A DNA stretch of 64,000 bases. Source: Dyadobacter sp. NIV53 (lineage in GTDB: Bacteria; Bacteroidota; Bacteroidia; Cytophagales; Spirosomataceae). The notes below the pieces were generated by a model, which was not told the origin of the DNA, did not search any database, and worked only from the letters and a program-made list of their open reading frames with translations. Both the position numbers and the translations under genes were made by a program. Positions within the stretch are counted from its first letter, which is position 1. Each line of letters opens with the position of its first letter. This document shows, piece after piece, positions 43,675-51,666 of this stretch. The stretch is from contig NZ_CP081299.1 in NCBI RefSeq assembly GCF_019711195.1, positions 1,054,001 to 1,118,000 on the forward strand, written 5' to 3'.

Positions 43675-45846
43675 ATGAAAAAATTAATTACAATCCACTT
43701 ATTCCAAAACCTGAACACTGCACTTCTGACCTGTTTACTGCTCCTGTCTGCATTAAGTGCAAGTGCACAGAAAGACTGGAAATATCATTTTGTAAATCCG
43801 GACTCAAGGCTTACGGATGTTGCCTACGGCGCAGGCAAATATGTCGCAGTTGGTTCAGAAAGTATTATCCGCACCTCTGCCGACGGTAAAACATGGAGAA
43901 CCCGGCCAACTGCTTTAAGCGAATACGGGGATCTGGAAGGAGTTGTTTATGCCAACAGCAAATTTGTTGCCGTGGGAGCTTTCGGAATTATTGTTACCTC
44001 CACAGATGGTATAACCTGGACGGAACAGGTTTCAGGAACCACTTTAAATTTTACTAACATTGCTTTTGGGAACGGTACTTTCATTGCGGTAGGGCCAAAA
44101 GCAATACTGGCTACCTCAAAAAACGGGATAAACTGGACCATACGATCGCATGGAACAGCAGCGGAATTGTTTGATGTAACATATGGAAATGGGGTTTTCG
44201 CAGCCGTAGGCACAGGCGGACAGGTTAAAACGTCAGCTGATAACGGCGTTACCTGGGTTTCCAGGACTTCAGGAACGACCAAAGTTTTAAGAGCCATTGC
44301 AAGTGGTAAAACCGGAAATTTTGTTGCAGTTGGCGATCACGGTGCAATTGTATATTCAAACAACGGTTTCCTCTGGGCAGTAAAAACTGCGTCGGACCCC
44401 GATATTGCATTAAGTGCTGTAGCTTGTAATCCGGCTACGGGCAGCTTCGTAGCCGTTAGTTCGGATAAATATCTGGCACTTACTTCATTAGACGGCACTT
44501 ACTGGGGAAACCCTGCGGTACAATCCGGCTCCAGTGTTGGATTTTATGGGCTGCGTTTTTTAAATAATGAATTTCTTGCCACAGGAGCTTATACAGTTCT
44601 TCGCTCTTCCAACACGGATGGTAAAACCTGGTATTCGACAACAGTCAATTTTTGGGACATGCAGATGAACGGAGTGGCTTTTGGAAACGGACGGTTTGTG
44701 GCTGTGGGGAATACACCATTGGATAATGGCACAACCGGTGCCGGAATAGACAATCTGATCATAACTACCAAGGATGGTGTCAGTTACAGCGCGGCCGAAA
44801 GCATCAGGCTTTTCAGCGGTGGACATTCCTTTAATGACATTGCCTATGGTAATGGCTTGTTTGTGGCTGTCGGTTCTGACGCAATCATCCAGAATTCAAC
44901 TGATGGGCTGCTATGGAATTACAGCCAGATGACATTAGGCCAGACTTTAAAAAGTGTTGCTTACGGGAATGGCCGTTTTGTGGCCGTTGGCTATAATGGC
45001 CTCATTCTCTGGTCGACAGACGGTAAGGCCTGGAGCAAGGCAAATTCAACAACTAACAATTATTATACAGGTGTCTCTTTTCTGAACGGCGGGTTCGTAT
45101 TGGTTGGCCAGGGAGGCGTTTTGGCAACTTCGGTAACTGGTATTAACTGGACTTTCAGGTCCACAGGCACACCAAATCAGTTAAACAGCGTAGCCTACGG
45201 AAACGGCAAATGGATGGCTGTTGGTTATTTCAATAAAATGGTAACTTCGGCCAATGGCATACAATGGACTACTACTGCTTTCACTCCCAATACTTTACAT
45301 TATAATGACGTTTGTTTTGCTAACGGGCAGTTTGTACTGGTTGGCCTCAATGGGAAAATAGCTACAAACGGCCAGCCTAATGTATGGGCCCAACCCAATT
45401 CCGGCGCGTACTACAACCTGAACGGCATTGCTCATGGTAACGGGATATTTTTAGCAGTCGGTAATTCCGGCGCGCTGGTAACCTCTGTCGATTACAAAGC
45501 ACCAAAAGCAGCTGCATTTCAAACAATAACTGAACCTGAGTGCAGTAACTGCCGCACCACTCTGCAAGAAAACGGTGAAGCAAAACAAGAGTTTGATTTT
45601 GAAGCGACTACCTTTCCAAATCCCGTAAATGATCAGTTTAACCTGGATATAAAAGGGGCGATCGGCGAAAAAGTCCGGTTATTACTTGTGGATGTATCTG
45701 GCCGTACAATTCTTGATAAAGTAGTCGAAGCCAAAAATGGAATTTATCAGGAAACAATACCAATGACTCAAAAACAAACCGGCATGTACCTGTTACGCAC
45801 CAGCACCGCTACACAAACCCAGACACTGAAAATTTTAAAACAGTAA
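43675..45846 (+). CDS. T9SS-exported beta-propeller-like repeat protein
   Basis: From ATG 43675 the 723-residue protein has a signal peptide (LLTCLLLLSALSASA, then Q). About 14 repeats of ~40-45 residues follow, each with the core YGNGxFVAVGxxGxIxTSxDGxxWT (for example FGNGTFIAVGPKAILATSKNG; YGNGRFVAVGYNGLILWSTDG). The C-terminal ~75 residues form a type A T9SS sorting domain: FPNPVNDQFNLDIKG ... DVSGRTILDKVV ... GMYLLRTSTATQTQTLKILK. It should be secreted or surface-anchored via the type IX machinery. The repeats look like a sialidase/photosynthesis-stability-factor-type propeller. The substrate is unknown. A start 36 bases upstream is also in frame. Confidence 0.9.
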   Translation: MKKLITIHLFQNLNTALLTCLLLLSALSASAQKDWKYHFVNPDSRLTDVAYGAGKYVAVGSESIIRTSADGKTWRTRPTALSEYGDLEGVVYANSKFVAVGAFGIIVTSTDGITWTEQVSGTTLNFTNIAFGNGTFIAVGPKAILATSKNGINWTIRSHGTAAELFDVTYGNGVFAAVGTGGQVKTSADNGVTWVSRTSGTTKVLRAIASGKTGNFVAVGDHGAIVYSNNGFLWAVKTASDPDIALSAVACNPATGSFVAVSSDKYLALTSLDGTYWGNPAVQSGSSVGFYGLRFLNNEFLATGAYTVLRSSNTDGKTWYSTTVNFWDMQMNGVAFGNGRFVAVGNTPLDNGTTGAGIDNLIITTKDGVSYSAAESIRLFSGGHSFNDIAYGNGLFVAVGSDAIIQNSTDGLLWNYSQMTLGQTLKSVAYGNGRFVAVGYNGLILWSTDGKAWSKANSTTNNYYTGVSFLNGGFVLVGQGGVLATSVTGINWTFRSTGTPNQLNSVAYGNGKWMAVGYFNKMVTSANGIQWTTTAFTPNTLHYNDVCFANGQFVLVGLNGKIATNGQPNVWAQPNSGAYYNLNGIAHGNGIFLAVGNSGALVTSVDYKAPKAAAFQTITEPECSNCRTTLQENGEAKQEFDFEATTFPNPVNDQFNLDIKGAIGEKVRLLLVDVSGRTILDKVVEAKNGIYQETIPMTQKQTGMYLLRTSTATQTQTLKILKQ

Positions 45847-45868
45847 GCATTTGAAACTATAATTTTAT

Positions 45869-45898
45869 TTCATCAGGCTTCATATGAGGCCTGATGAA
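45869..45898 (+). terminator. terminator of the T9SS repeat protein gene
   Basis: TTCATCAGGC (45869-45878) and GCCTGATGAA (45889-45898) form a perfect 10-bp stem with a 10-base loop, 22 bases after the stop and followed by TTT. Confidence 0.75.
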
Positions 45899-45968
45899 TT
45901 TCCATTAAGACCTATTTTACTTTTCTATAACCTCACAAACATTTTTTTGTAAAAAGAACAAATAAAAT

Positions 45969-45982
45969 ATAATGATCGTTAT
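45969..45982. promoter_or_regulatory. TetR operator ATAATGATCGTTAT
   Basis: It is a near-perfect palindrome (one mismatch) that differs by one base from the copy at 46613-46626. It overlaps the candidate -7 element TATATTTG (45980-45987) and ends nine bases before the TetR start, the classic arrangement for autorepression. Confidence 0.65.
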
Positions 45983-45987
45983 ATTTG
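45980..45987 (+). promoter_or_regulatory. candidate -7 element (TATATTTG) of the TetR gene
   Basis: It matches TAnnTTTG and is embedded in the operator. The ATG is only four bases downstream (45992), so the mRNA would be leaderless or the real start lies further in. The -33 TTTG at 45946-45949 is too far (30 bases), which weakens the call. Confidence 0.35.
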
Positions 45988-45991
45988 TACC

Positions 45992-46594
45992 ATGGCAACA
46001 TCAAAAACAGAAAAAACACGGGCGCATATCATAGCAACCACTGCATCCATCTTTAATAAAAAGGGCTATGCAGGAACTTCAATAACGGATCTTACCAAAG
46101 CGACCAAACTTACCAGCGGTAGTATTTATGGGAATTTTGCCAACAAGGAAGAGGTTGCGTTGGCTGCATTTGATTATAATCTTGCCAGTTTCCGAAAAGT
46201 GGTGCAGAATGAAGTAGATAAATGCCGGACCACCAAAGACAGGTTTTTTATGTATATCAAAGCTTACCACAGTTCGGCAGACCTGAAATTTCCGGAAGGT
46301 GGCTGTCCGATGCAAAATGCACTTACCGATGCCGATGATACTTTTGAACCTCTACGAAAAAAGGCCGCTGATGGAATTATGCTTTGGAAAAATGACCTGA
46401 TTTCGATCATGAACAAAGGAATTGCAGAAGGTATATTTCACGCGGAAACCAAGGTTGAAAAAACAGCCCTGCATATCATAGCGCTTTCGGAATTCGGTTT
46501 TCTGATGTACAGTATCGGCAGGAATAGAAAACAATCTGATGAAATGCTTGAGATCGCTTTGGAAGTCGCAGAAAGCATAATAAATAAGCAGTAA
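45992..46594 (+). CDS. TetR/AcrR-family repressor
   Basis: The 200-residue protein has an N-terminal HTH (~9-55: IIATTASIFNKKGYAGTSITDLTKATKLTSGSIYGNFANKEEVAL in pieces) and an all-helical ligand domain with the C-terminal TetR_C-type sequence. The conserved Cys in FPEGGCPMQNALTDADD near residue 104 is typical of the YcdC/RutR-like subgroup. Two operator copies flank the gene, one over its own promoter and one directly before the aldo/keto reductase. It probably represses itself and the reductase/NmrA genes that follow. Confidence 0.93.
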   Translation: MATSKTEKTRAHIIATTASIFNKKGYAGTSITDLTKATKLTSGSIYGNFANKEEVALAAFDYNLASFRKVVQNEVDKCRTTKDRFFMYIKAYHSSADLKFPEGGCPMQNALTDADDTFEPLRKKAADGIMLWKNDLISIMNKGIAEGIFHAETKVEKTALHIIALSEFGFLMYSIGRNRKQSDEMLEIALEVAESIINKQ

Positions 46595-46612
46595 TTTTTT
46601 TTAAAACAAAAT

Positions 46613-46626
46613 ATAACGATCGTTAT
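46613..46626. promoter_or_regulatory. TetR operator ATAACGATCGTTAT
   Basis: A perfect 14-bp palindrome nine bases before the aldo/keto reductase ATG (46635). Together with the copy at 45969-45982 it defines the consensus ATAAYGATCGTTAT. Confidence 0.65.
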
Positions 46627-46634
46627 TTTTAATT

Positions 46635-47690
46635 ATGAAGTATCAGATTTTTGGGCAAAAATCAGGATTAAGAGTTTCGACACTTGCACTCGGCACAGGC
46701 AATTTCGGGACAGCATGGCCATTTGGATCATCCAGAGAAGAAGCAAAAACAGTATTTGACGGGTATGCAGAAGCCGGCGGTAATTTTATTGATACTGCGG
46801 ATGGCTATCAGGCCGGACAATCAGAATCATTTATTGGTGAATTTCTTACCAGTGAGCGGGATAATTTTGTACTCGCCTCCAAATACAGTATGGGCACAAG
46901 GGATATGCAAACTACCGGGAATAGCCGTAAAACAATGATGCGTGCTGTGGAAGAAAGCTTAAAAAGGCTTAAGACTGATCGTCTTGATCTTTATTGGGTA
47001 CACCTTTCTGACGGACAAACACCAATCGAAGAAATTGTCAGAGGATTGGATGACCTGGTTCGGGCTGGTAAAATCAACTATGCAGGATTTTCCAACTTTC
47101 CCGCATGGCGCATAGCCAGCGCATCCCTGCTGGCTGACCTGCGGGGCTGGGCACCGGTGATAGGTATACAGGTGGAATACAACCTGATAGAACGAACTGC
47201 TGACCGGGAATTATTGCCGATGGCAGAAGCACTGGGCCTTGGAGTGGCATTTTGGTCGCCTTTGGCAGGAGGAACGCTTACTGGAAAATATCGCAGCAAA
47301 GTTACTGATCCAAATTCGAGACTGGCCCTTGCCGGAGGTTTACTCGTCAAGGGTGAAAAAGGAGAACGAGAAACGGCGATCATTGATCTGGTCGAAAAAA
47401 TAGCGAATGAAACCGGGAAAAACAGTATTGATGTTGCACTTGCATGGATCCGCCAGAAATATGATGAATCGTCCTTATCAACGGTTACAATCATTGGGCC
47501 ACGCAGCCTGCAACAGCTGGAAGACAATCTGGCTACACTTGACCTTACCCTCACTACTGACCAGATAAAAAGGCTGAATGAGGTAAGCCTGATCAGTTTG
47601 GGTTCCCCTCATGAAATCATTGCTGCGTCCCAAAACAACCTGTTTGGCAGAGGAACCGGCCTTATCGGAATTAAACATCCGGTTGCATGA
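46635..47690 (+). CDS. aldo/keto reductase
   Basis: The 351-residue protein shows the AKR barrel: FIDTADGYQAGQSESFIGEFL (catalytic Asp and Tyr), KYSMGTRD, then a tetrad Lys/His context in LYWVHLSDGQTPIEEIVRGLDDLVRAGKINYAGFSNFPAW. Cofactor-binding IIGPRSLQQLEDNLATLDL occurs in the C-terminal part. It uses NAD(P)H to reduce carbonyl compounds. It follows the TetR gene by 40 bases and has its own operator, and is followed 30 bases later by an NmrA-like protein. Confidence 0.93.
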   Translation: MKYQIFGQKSGLRVSTLALGTGNFGTAWPFGSSREEAKTVFDGYAEAGGNFIDTADGYQAGQSESFIGEFLTSERDNFVLASKYSMGTRDMQTTGNSRKTMMRAVEESLKRLKTDRLDLYWVHLSDGQTPIEEIVRGLDDLVRAGKINYAGFSNFPAWRIASASLLADLRGWAPVIGIQVEYNLIERTADRELLPMAEALGLGVAFWSPLAGGTLTGKYRSKVTDPNSRLALAGGLLVKGEKGERETAIIDLVEKIANETGKNSIDVALAWIRQKYDESSLSTVTIIGPRSLQQLEDNLATLDLTLTTDQIKRLNEVSLISLGSPHEIIAASQNNLFGRGTGLIGIKHPVA

Positions 47691-47720
47691 GAATTAATAT
47701 TAAAACAAACTGATTATATC

Positions 47721-48593
47721 ATGATACTAATAACAGGCTCAACCGGTGGATTGGGCAAAGAAACAATCAATGCCTTACTGAAACTGATTCCGGCACAGCA
47801 AATTGTTGCTCTTGCCCGAGATCCGGAAAAAGCCATTGACTTCTCAAATGCAGGCATTACGGTAAAAAAAGGAGATTATTCCAGTTACGAAAGCCTTCCG
47901 GCAGCCTTTTCCGGAGTAGACAAATTACTGATGGTATCGGCTCCTGCCTTCTCAGACCAGAGTCTCGAAGTAAATACCATACGTGCAGCAAAAGATGCCG
48001 GAGTAAAATATATTGTATACACCGGCATTCAGAGAAAACAGGGAAGTACCTGGGTAATTCCTGGAGTAACTGAAAGAGATTTGCAGATGGAAAAACTTTT
48101 GGCAGCGTCCGGAATGTCCTACACGATTGTCCATAATGCACTTTATCTAGATGTGCTGCCATTTTTATTAGGTAATAGTGTGATAAAAAAAGGTGTACTT
48201 TTCCCATCAGGTACAGGAAGGGCGGCAGTTGCAACGCGCTCAGACCTCGGAGAAGCACTTGCGCGTATCATAATTGCAGAACATATTTATCCTCAGCACA
48301 TTACCTTGTCAAACAGTCAAAGTTGGTCGGTTACTGATATAGCCCTTTTGCTGTCGAAAATAACAGAGACTGATGTACCGGTCATTGAGCTGTCTCAGGA
48401 TGAATACATAGCCTATCAGGAACAATCAGGCATCCCCCCTTTTTATGCAAAATTTGCTGCAGACTGGGCGGCCGCCATGAAAGCAGGTGAATTTGAAGAA
48501 ACCGATCCGCTTTTGGAAAATATTTTAGGAAGAAAACCTATTGGCCTGGAAACGTTTCTCAGGGAAATGTACAAGCCTCTATTACAAATTTAG
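47721..48593 (+). CDS. NmrA/NAD(P)H-binding SDR-like protein
   Basis: The 290-residue protein begins MILITGSTGGLGKETINALLK, a Rossmann GxxGxxG motif, followed by VVALARDPEKA-like cofactor specificity residues (IVALARDPEKAIDFSNAGITVKKGDY in pieces). KLLMVSAPAF and YIVYTGIQRK continue the atypical SDR pattern of NmrA and QOR2-type (NADPH:quinone) proteins. A Ser-Tyr-Lys triad is not evident, so it may be a redox sensor or quinone reductase. Cotranscribed with the aldo/keto reductase. Confidence 0.9.
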   Translation: MILITGSTGGLGKETINALLKLIPAQQIVALARDPEKAIDFSNAGITVKKGDYSSYESLPAAFSGVDKLLMVSAPAFSDQSLEVNTIRAAKDAGVKYIVYTGIQRKQGSTWVIPGVTERDLQMEKLLAASGMSYTIVHNALYLDVLPFLLGNSVIKKGVLFPSGTGRAAVATRSDLGEALARIIIAEHIYPQHITLSNSQSWSVTDIALLLSKITETDVPVIELSQDEYIAYQEQSGIPPFYAKFAADWAAAMKAGEFEETDPLLENILGRKPIGLETFLREMYKPLLQI

Positions 48594-48631
48594 TGTAGCT
48601 CCTCTCTTGTTTATTTTTTAATTTACAAACA

Positions 48632-48648
48632 ACTTGCATATTGCAAGT
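48632..48648. promoter_or_regulatory. operator ACTTG-N7-CAAGT, copy 1
   Basis: ACTTGCATATTGCAAGT has perfect 7-bp arms around a 3-bp centre (ACTTG-N7-CAAGT). It lies 81 bases before the SDR ATG at 48730. It recurs at 48667, 49492 and, as TCTTG-N7-CAAGA, at 52705. Confidence 0.6.
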
Positions 48649-48666
48649 AAATATTTTTAAATTTAC

Positions 48667-48683
48667 ACTTGCAATTAACAAGT
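48667..48683. promoter_or_regulatory. operator ACTTG-N7-CAAGT, copy 2
   Basis: ACTTG (48667-48671) and CAAGT (48679-48683) are separated by exactly seven bases. It lies 35 bases downstream of copy 1 (start to start) and 46 bases before the SDR start. Confidence 0.6.
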
Positions 48684-48729
48684 AGCATACCAAAACAATA
48701 GTATTGGTAAAACAATCAAATAATTTAAA

Positions 48730-49470
48730 ATGAAAATAACTCAAAAAACGATTCTGGTAACAGGAGCTGGTTCAGGTATTGGCTATGCAACTGCCAAACG
48801 GTTAAGCGATGAAGGCAACAAAGTGATCATTGCCGGCCGGAATGCGGCCAAAATAGAAAAGGCAGGTATTGAATTGGGACTTACCTCCATAGTGTGCGAT
48901 GTGACCGATTCAGAATCAGTTAATAATCTCATTAACAGAATAAAAAGTGAATTTCCCGAGCTTAGTATAATCATTAACAATGCAGGAGTAGCTAATCTGT
49001 ATAAGTTAGGCGAAGGTGCCGGTGCTTTTGAAAAGGCGAAACAAGAGTTTGAAACCAATTATTTTGCTCCTGTACGATTGATTGAATTACTCTTACCTGT
49101 TTTAAAAACACAGCCGGAAGCAGCAATTGTCAACATCACTTCTAATGTGTCCTTTCATCCTCTGATTATCCTGCCAACGTATTCTGATACAAAAGCTGCC
49201 TTGCATTCGCATACTGTTGCGTTAAGGGTCACACTTGCAAAAGATACCAATATAAAGGTATTTGAAGTGATGCCTTCACTGATCGATACAGAAGCAACCA
49301 AAGATATGGGCGGAGAAAACGGGCTTCCGCCGAGTGCAGTAGCAGAAGATATTTTCAATGGGATTTCAAATGATTCATATGAGATTTATGTCGGAGATAC
49401 AGGACAACAATTCCTCGATTACTTTGCCAATCCTGTTGCAGCCGTCCAAAATTTCAACAACGGACTATAA
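48730..49470 (+). CDS. short-chain dehydrogenase/reductase (SDR)
   Basis: The 246-residue protein has the SDR motif TGAGSGIGYATAKRL (cofactor), the NAG block IIINNAGVAN, the Ser in NITSNVSFHPLI and the YSDTK catalytic Tyr-Lys pair. The C-terminal part SAVAEDIFNGISNDSYEIYVGDTGQQFLDYF is that of DltE-like SDRs. It is probably an NADPH-dependent carbonyl reductase. Two ACTTG-N7-CAAGT operator copies stand in its promoter region, so it is likely regulated by an HxlR- or MarR-like protein encoded elsewhere. Confidence 0.92.
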   Translation: MKITQKTILVTGAGSGIGYATAKRLSDEGNKVIIAGRNAAKIEKAGIELGLTSIVCDVTDSESVNNLINRIKSEFPELSIIINNAGVANLYKLGEGAGAFEKAKQEFETNYFAPVRLIELLLPVLKTQPEAAIVNITSNVSFHPLIILPTYSDTKAALHSHTVALRVTLAKDTNIKVFEVMPSLIDTEATKDMGGENGLPPSAVAEDIFNGISNDSYEIYVGDTGQQFLDYFANPVAAVQNFNNGL

Positions 49471-49491
49471 TTTCCAAACTAATCAGTTCTT

Positions 49492-49508
49492 ACTTGTGAA
49501 AAACAAGT
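49492..49508. promoter_or_regulatory. operator ACTTG-N7-CAAGT, copy 3
   Basis: ACTTG (49492-49496) and CAAGT (49504-49508), seven bases apart, lie 54 bases before the NmrA-like gene start at 49563. Confidence 0.6.
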
Positions 49509-49562
49509 AGGAATTGTTTTAGAAAAAATGGAGATCCGAATCATACTTTATTAAATAAGATC

Positions 49563-50438
49563 ATGGAAAAGAAAGTTTTAGTAACGGGAGCCACTGGTTC
49601 TACCGGAAGGAATGCAATCAATAAATTACTGGAACTTGGAGTTCCGGTAAGGGCTATGGTCCATAAAATCGACAGCCGTTCAGAAGATCTTGAAAAAAGA
49701 GGCGTTGAAGTAGTGCAGGGCGACATATCCGTTTTAGACGATGTAAGTAAAGCTTTAAAAGATATCTCGGCAGCGTATTACGTTTATCCCATAACGGTAG
49801 ATGGAATTATTGAGTCAACAGCGTTCTTTGCGCAGGCAGCAATTGAACAAAAAGTAGGGCATATTCTGAATATGTCACAGATATCTGCAAGGAGAATATC
49901 CAAAAGTAACGCTGCGCAAAACCACTGGATTGCCGAACGTATATTTGACCGGTCCGGTATACCAGTGACACATATCAGGCCCACGTTTTTCGCGGAATGG
50001 ACCACCTATTTTGCAAAAGAGATCAGGGAAAACGATCGTCTCACGCTGCCATTCGGCAACGCAAAATACGCACCTGTTACTGCGGAAGATCAGGGAAATG
50101 TGATTGCTGCTATATTGACAGATCCTGAAAAGCACGCGGGACAAACTTATCCACTTTTCGGGCCGGTTGAGCTGACCCAATACGAAGTGGCCGGTATCCT
50201 GAGCGATGTGCTTGGCCGCAAGATTACTTATGAGCCGATGGAGATCCCTGAATTTGCAAAATACTTAAAAGATAAACGCTCGGATTATCACATTCAGCAT
50301 GTTACTGCTGTTGCGCGGGATTGTCGGGAAGGCTTGTTTTCCGGAACAAATGACCTGATCGAAAAAATTACAGGGCAAAAGCCGATCGGAATGTTTGATT
50401 TTATTACCAGGAAAAAAGATTTGTTTATATCCAATTAA
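49563..50438 (+). CDS. NmrA-like NAD(P)-binding protein
   Basis: The 291-residue protein starts MEKKVLVTGATGSTGRNAINKLLELGVPVRAMVHK, a full GxxGxxG Rossmann motif with the NmrA-type continuation. ILNMSQISARRISKS and THIRPTFFAEWTTYF follow, as in the SDR-like quinone/NmrA proteins. No catalytic Tyr-Lys pair is clear. It is preceded by the operator at 49492 and followed by an ABM remnant 17 bases later. It is probably redox-linked. Confidence 0.9.
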   Translation: MEKKVLVTGATGSTGRNAINKLLELGVPVRAMVHKIDSRSEDLEKRGVEVVQGDISVLDDVSKALKDISAAYYVYPITVDGIIESTAFFAQAAIEQKVGHILNMSQISARRISKSNAAQNHWIAERIFDRSGIPVTHIRPTFFAEWTTYFAKEIRENDRLTLPFGNAKYAPVTAEDQGNVIAAILTDPEKHAGQTYPLFGPVELTQYEVAGILSDVLGRKITYEPMEIPEFAKYLKDKRSDYHIQHVTAVARDCREGLFSGTNDLIEKITGQKPIGMFDFITRKKDLFISN

Positions 50439-50455
50439 CAAATAGCCAATCCGTT

Positions 50456-50644
50456 ATGGAAGATTCAAAAGTAATTTTGATGGCCGGGATTCCAATCCTG
50501 ACCCAATATCCTGAAGAAATGAAAGCTTTGTCCGCAGCGACATTACTCCAAACACGCAAGGAACCGGGATTTGAAGCATTTTAGCAGGGAAAACTTGCCG
50601 GAAAACCGGTGACAACAAACCTGAGCGAAATTGGCAGTTTATAA
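50456..50644 (+). pseudogene. remnant of an antibiotic-biosynthesis-monooxygenase (ABM)-like gene
   Basis: The frame MEDSKVILMAGIPILTQYPEEMKALSAAT, then LLQTRKEPGFEAF is similar to the ABM/quinol monooxygenase pattern, with the family EPG motif. It ends at TAG 50582-50584 after 42 codons; the frame then runs to another stop at 50644 with unrelated QGKLAGKPVTTNLSEIG. It is probably a decayed gene, cotranscribed with the NmrA-like gene. The family assignment rests on the EPG-type motif only. Confidence 0.45.
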
Positions 50645-50759
50645 ATCTATTTTGTGATTTTTCTGAATCCCTGATATGTGTCAAGGATCCCGGATTTTGT
50701 ATTAAATGCGCAGCGGGTGCCGGCAATACCTTTGCAGTGTATTAAAAAAACAGAATATC

Positions 50760-51578
50760 ATGTCAAAAATAATTTTAATTACCGGTGCTTCCCGTGGTTT
50801 TGGTAAACTTTGGGCAAAAGCACTATTAGAACGTGGCGATAAGGTTGCTGCAACTGCCAGAAATGTAGAAAACTTAAATGACCTGATCGAAGAATATGGC
50901 GATTCCATTCTTCCAATCCAGCTTGATGTGAACGACAGGGATGCCTGCTTTGCCGCAGTAAATAAAGCCAACGCCTATTTTGGGCGTATTGATGTACTGA
51001 TCAATAACGCAGGGTTCGGGTTATTTGGTGCTATTGAAGAAACGACCGAACAACAGGCACGTGCTCAAATGGAAACCAACTTTTTTGGGCTTCTTTGGGT
51101 TACACAGGCTGTTATTCCTGTGATGAGAGCACAGGAAAGCGGGCATATTATTCAGGTTTCAAGCTTTTTGGGATTGGTAACCCTTCCTGTTTTGGGAATT
51201 TATAACGCCTCAAAATATGCTGTTAATGGTCTGAGTGAAACGCTGGCAAGTGAGGTAAAAAGCTTCGGTATCAAAGTAAGTCTGATCGAACCTAACGGTT
51301 TTTCAACAGACTGGTCTGGTGCCTCCGCTTTCCAGACAGAACCGAACGAAGTGTATGCTCCGATCAAAAAAGCCTTTTCTGACGGTGCGACTCCGGATAC
51401 CTGGGGCAAACCCGAATCGACTACCAACGCCGTGCTGCAATTAATTGATGCTGAGAATCCTCCTCTTCATTTTTTATTGGGTAAGATGGCATATCCGGGA
51501 GTAAAACAGGTTTACAGTGAGCGTATGGCCGAGTTTGAGGCATGGAAAGAAGTTTCTACGGAGGCACATGGCCACTGA
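50760..51578 (+). CDS. short-chain dehydrogenase/reductase (SDR)
   Basis: ATG 50760 gives a 272-residue enzyme beginning MSKIILITGASRGFGKLWAKALLERGDKVAATAR. The NAG motif (LINNAGFGLFG), the Ser in IIQVSSFLGLVTLPVLG and YNASK are all present. It ends with FEAWKEVSTEAHGH. The alternative Met at 50706 would add 18 residues with no SDR similarity. It probably reduces small carbonyl compounds. A 14-bp hairpin follows at 51602-51641. Confidence 0.92.
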   Translation: MSKIILITGASRGFGKLWAKALLERGDKVAATARNVENLNDLIEEYGDSILPIQLDVNDRDACFAAVNKANAYFGRIDVLINNAGFGLFGAIEETTEQQARAQMETNFFGLLWVTQAVIPVMRAQESGHIIQVSSFLGLVTLPVLGIYNASKYAVNGLSETLASEVKSFGIKVSLIEPNGFSTDWSGASAFQTEPNEVYAPIKKAFSDGATPDTWGKPESTTNAVLQLIDAENPPLHFLLGKMAYPGVKQVYSERMAEFEAWKEVSTEAHGH

Positions 51579-51601
51579 TCAGGCCAGGTAATTTTAACAC
51601 A

Positions 51602-51641
51602 GCAACACAATCTGCAAACTAATTGACGCAGATTGTGTTGC
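51602..51641 (+). terminator. terminator hairpin after the SDR gene
   Basis: GCAACACAATCTGC (51602-51615) and GCAGATTGTGTTGC (51628-51641) are perfect 14-bp arms around a 12-base loop, 23 bases after the stop. The following T run is short (ATTCATATATTG), so the efficiency is uncertain. Confidence 0.7.
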
Positions 51642-51666
51642 ATTCATATATTGACATAAAACGAAT

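Noticed and set aside
43800..45480. regular DNA-level similarity within the T9SS protein considered as a mobile or array repeat
   Set aside because: The repetition is at the protein level (YGNGxFVAVG) inside one coding frame.
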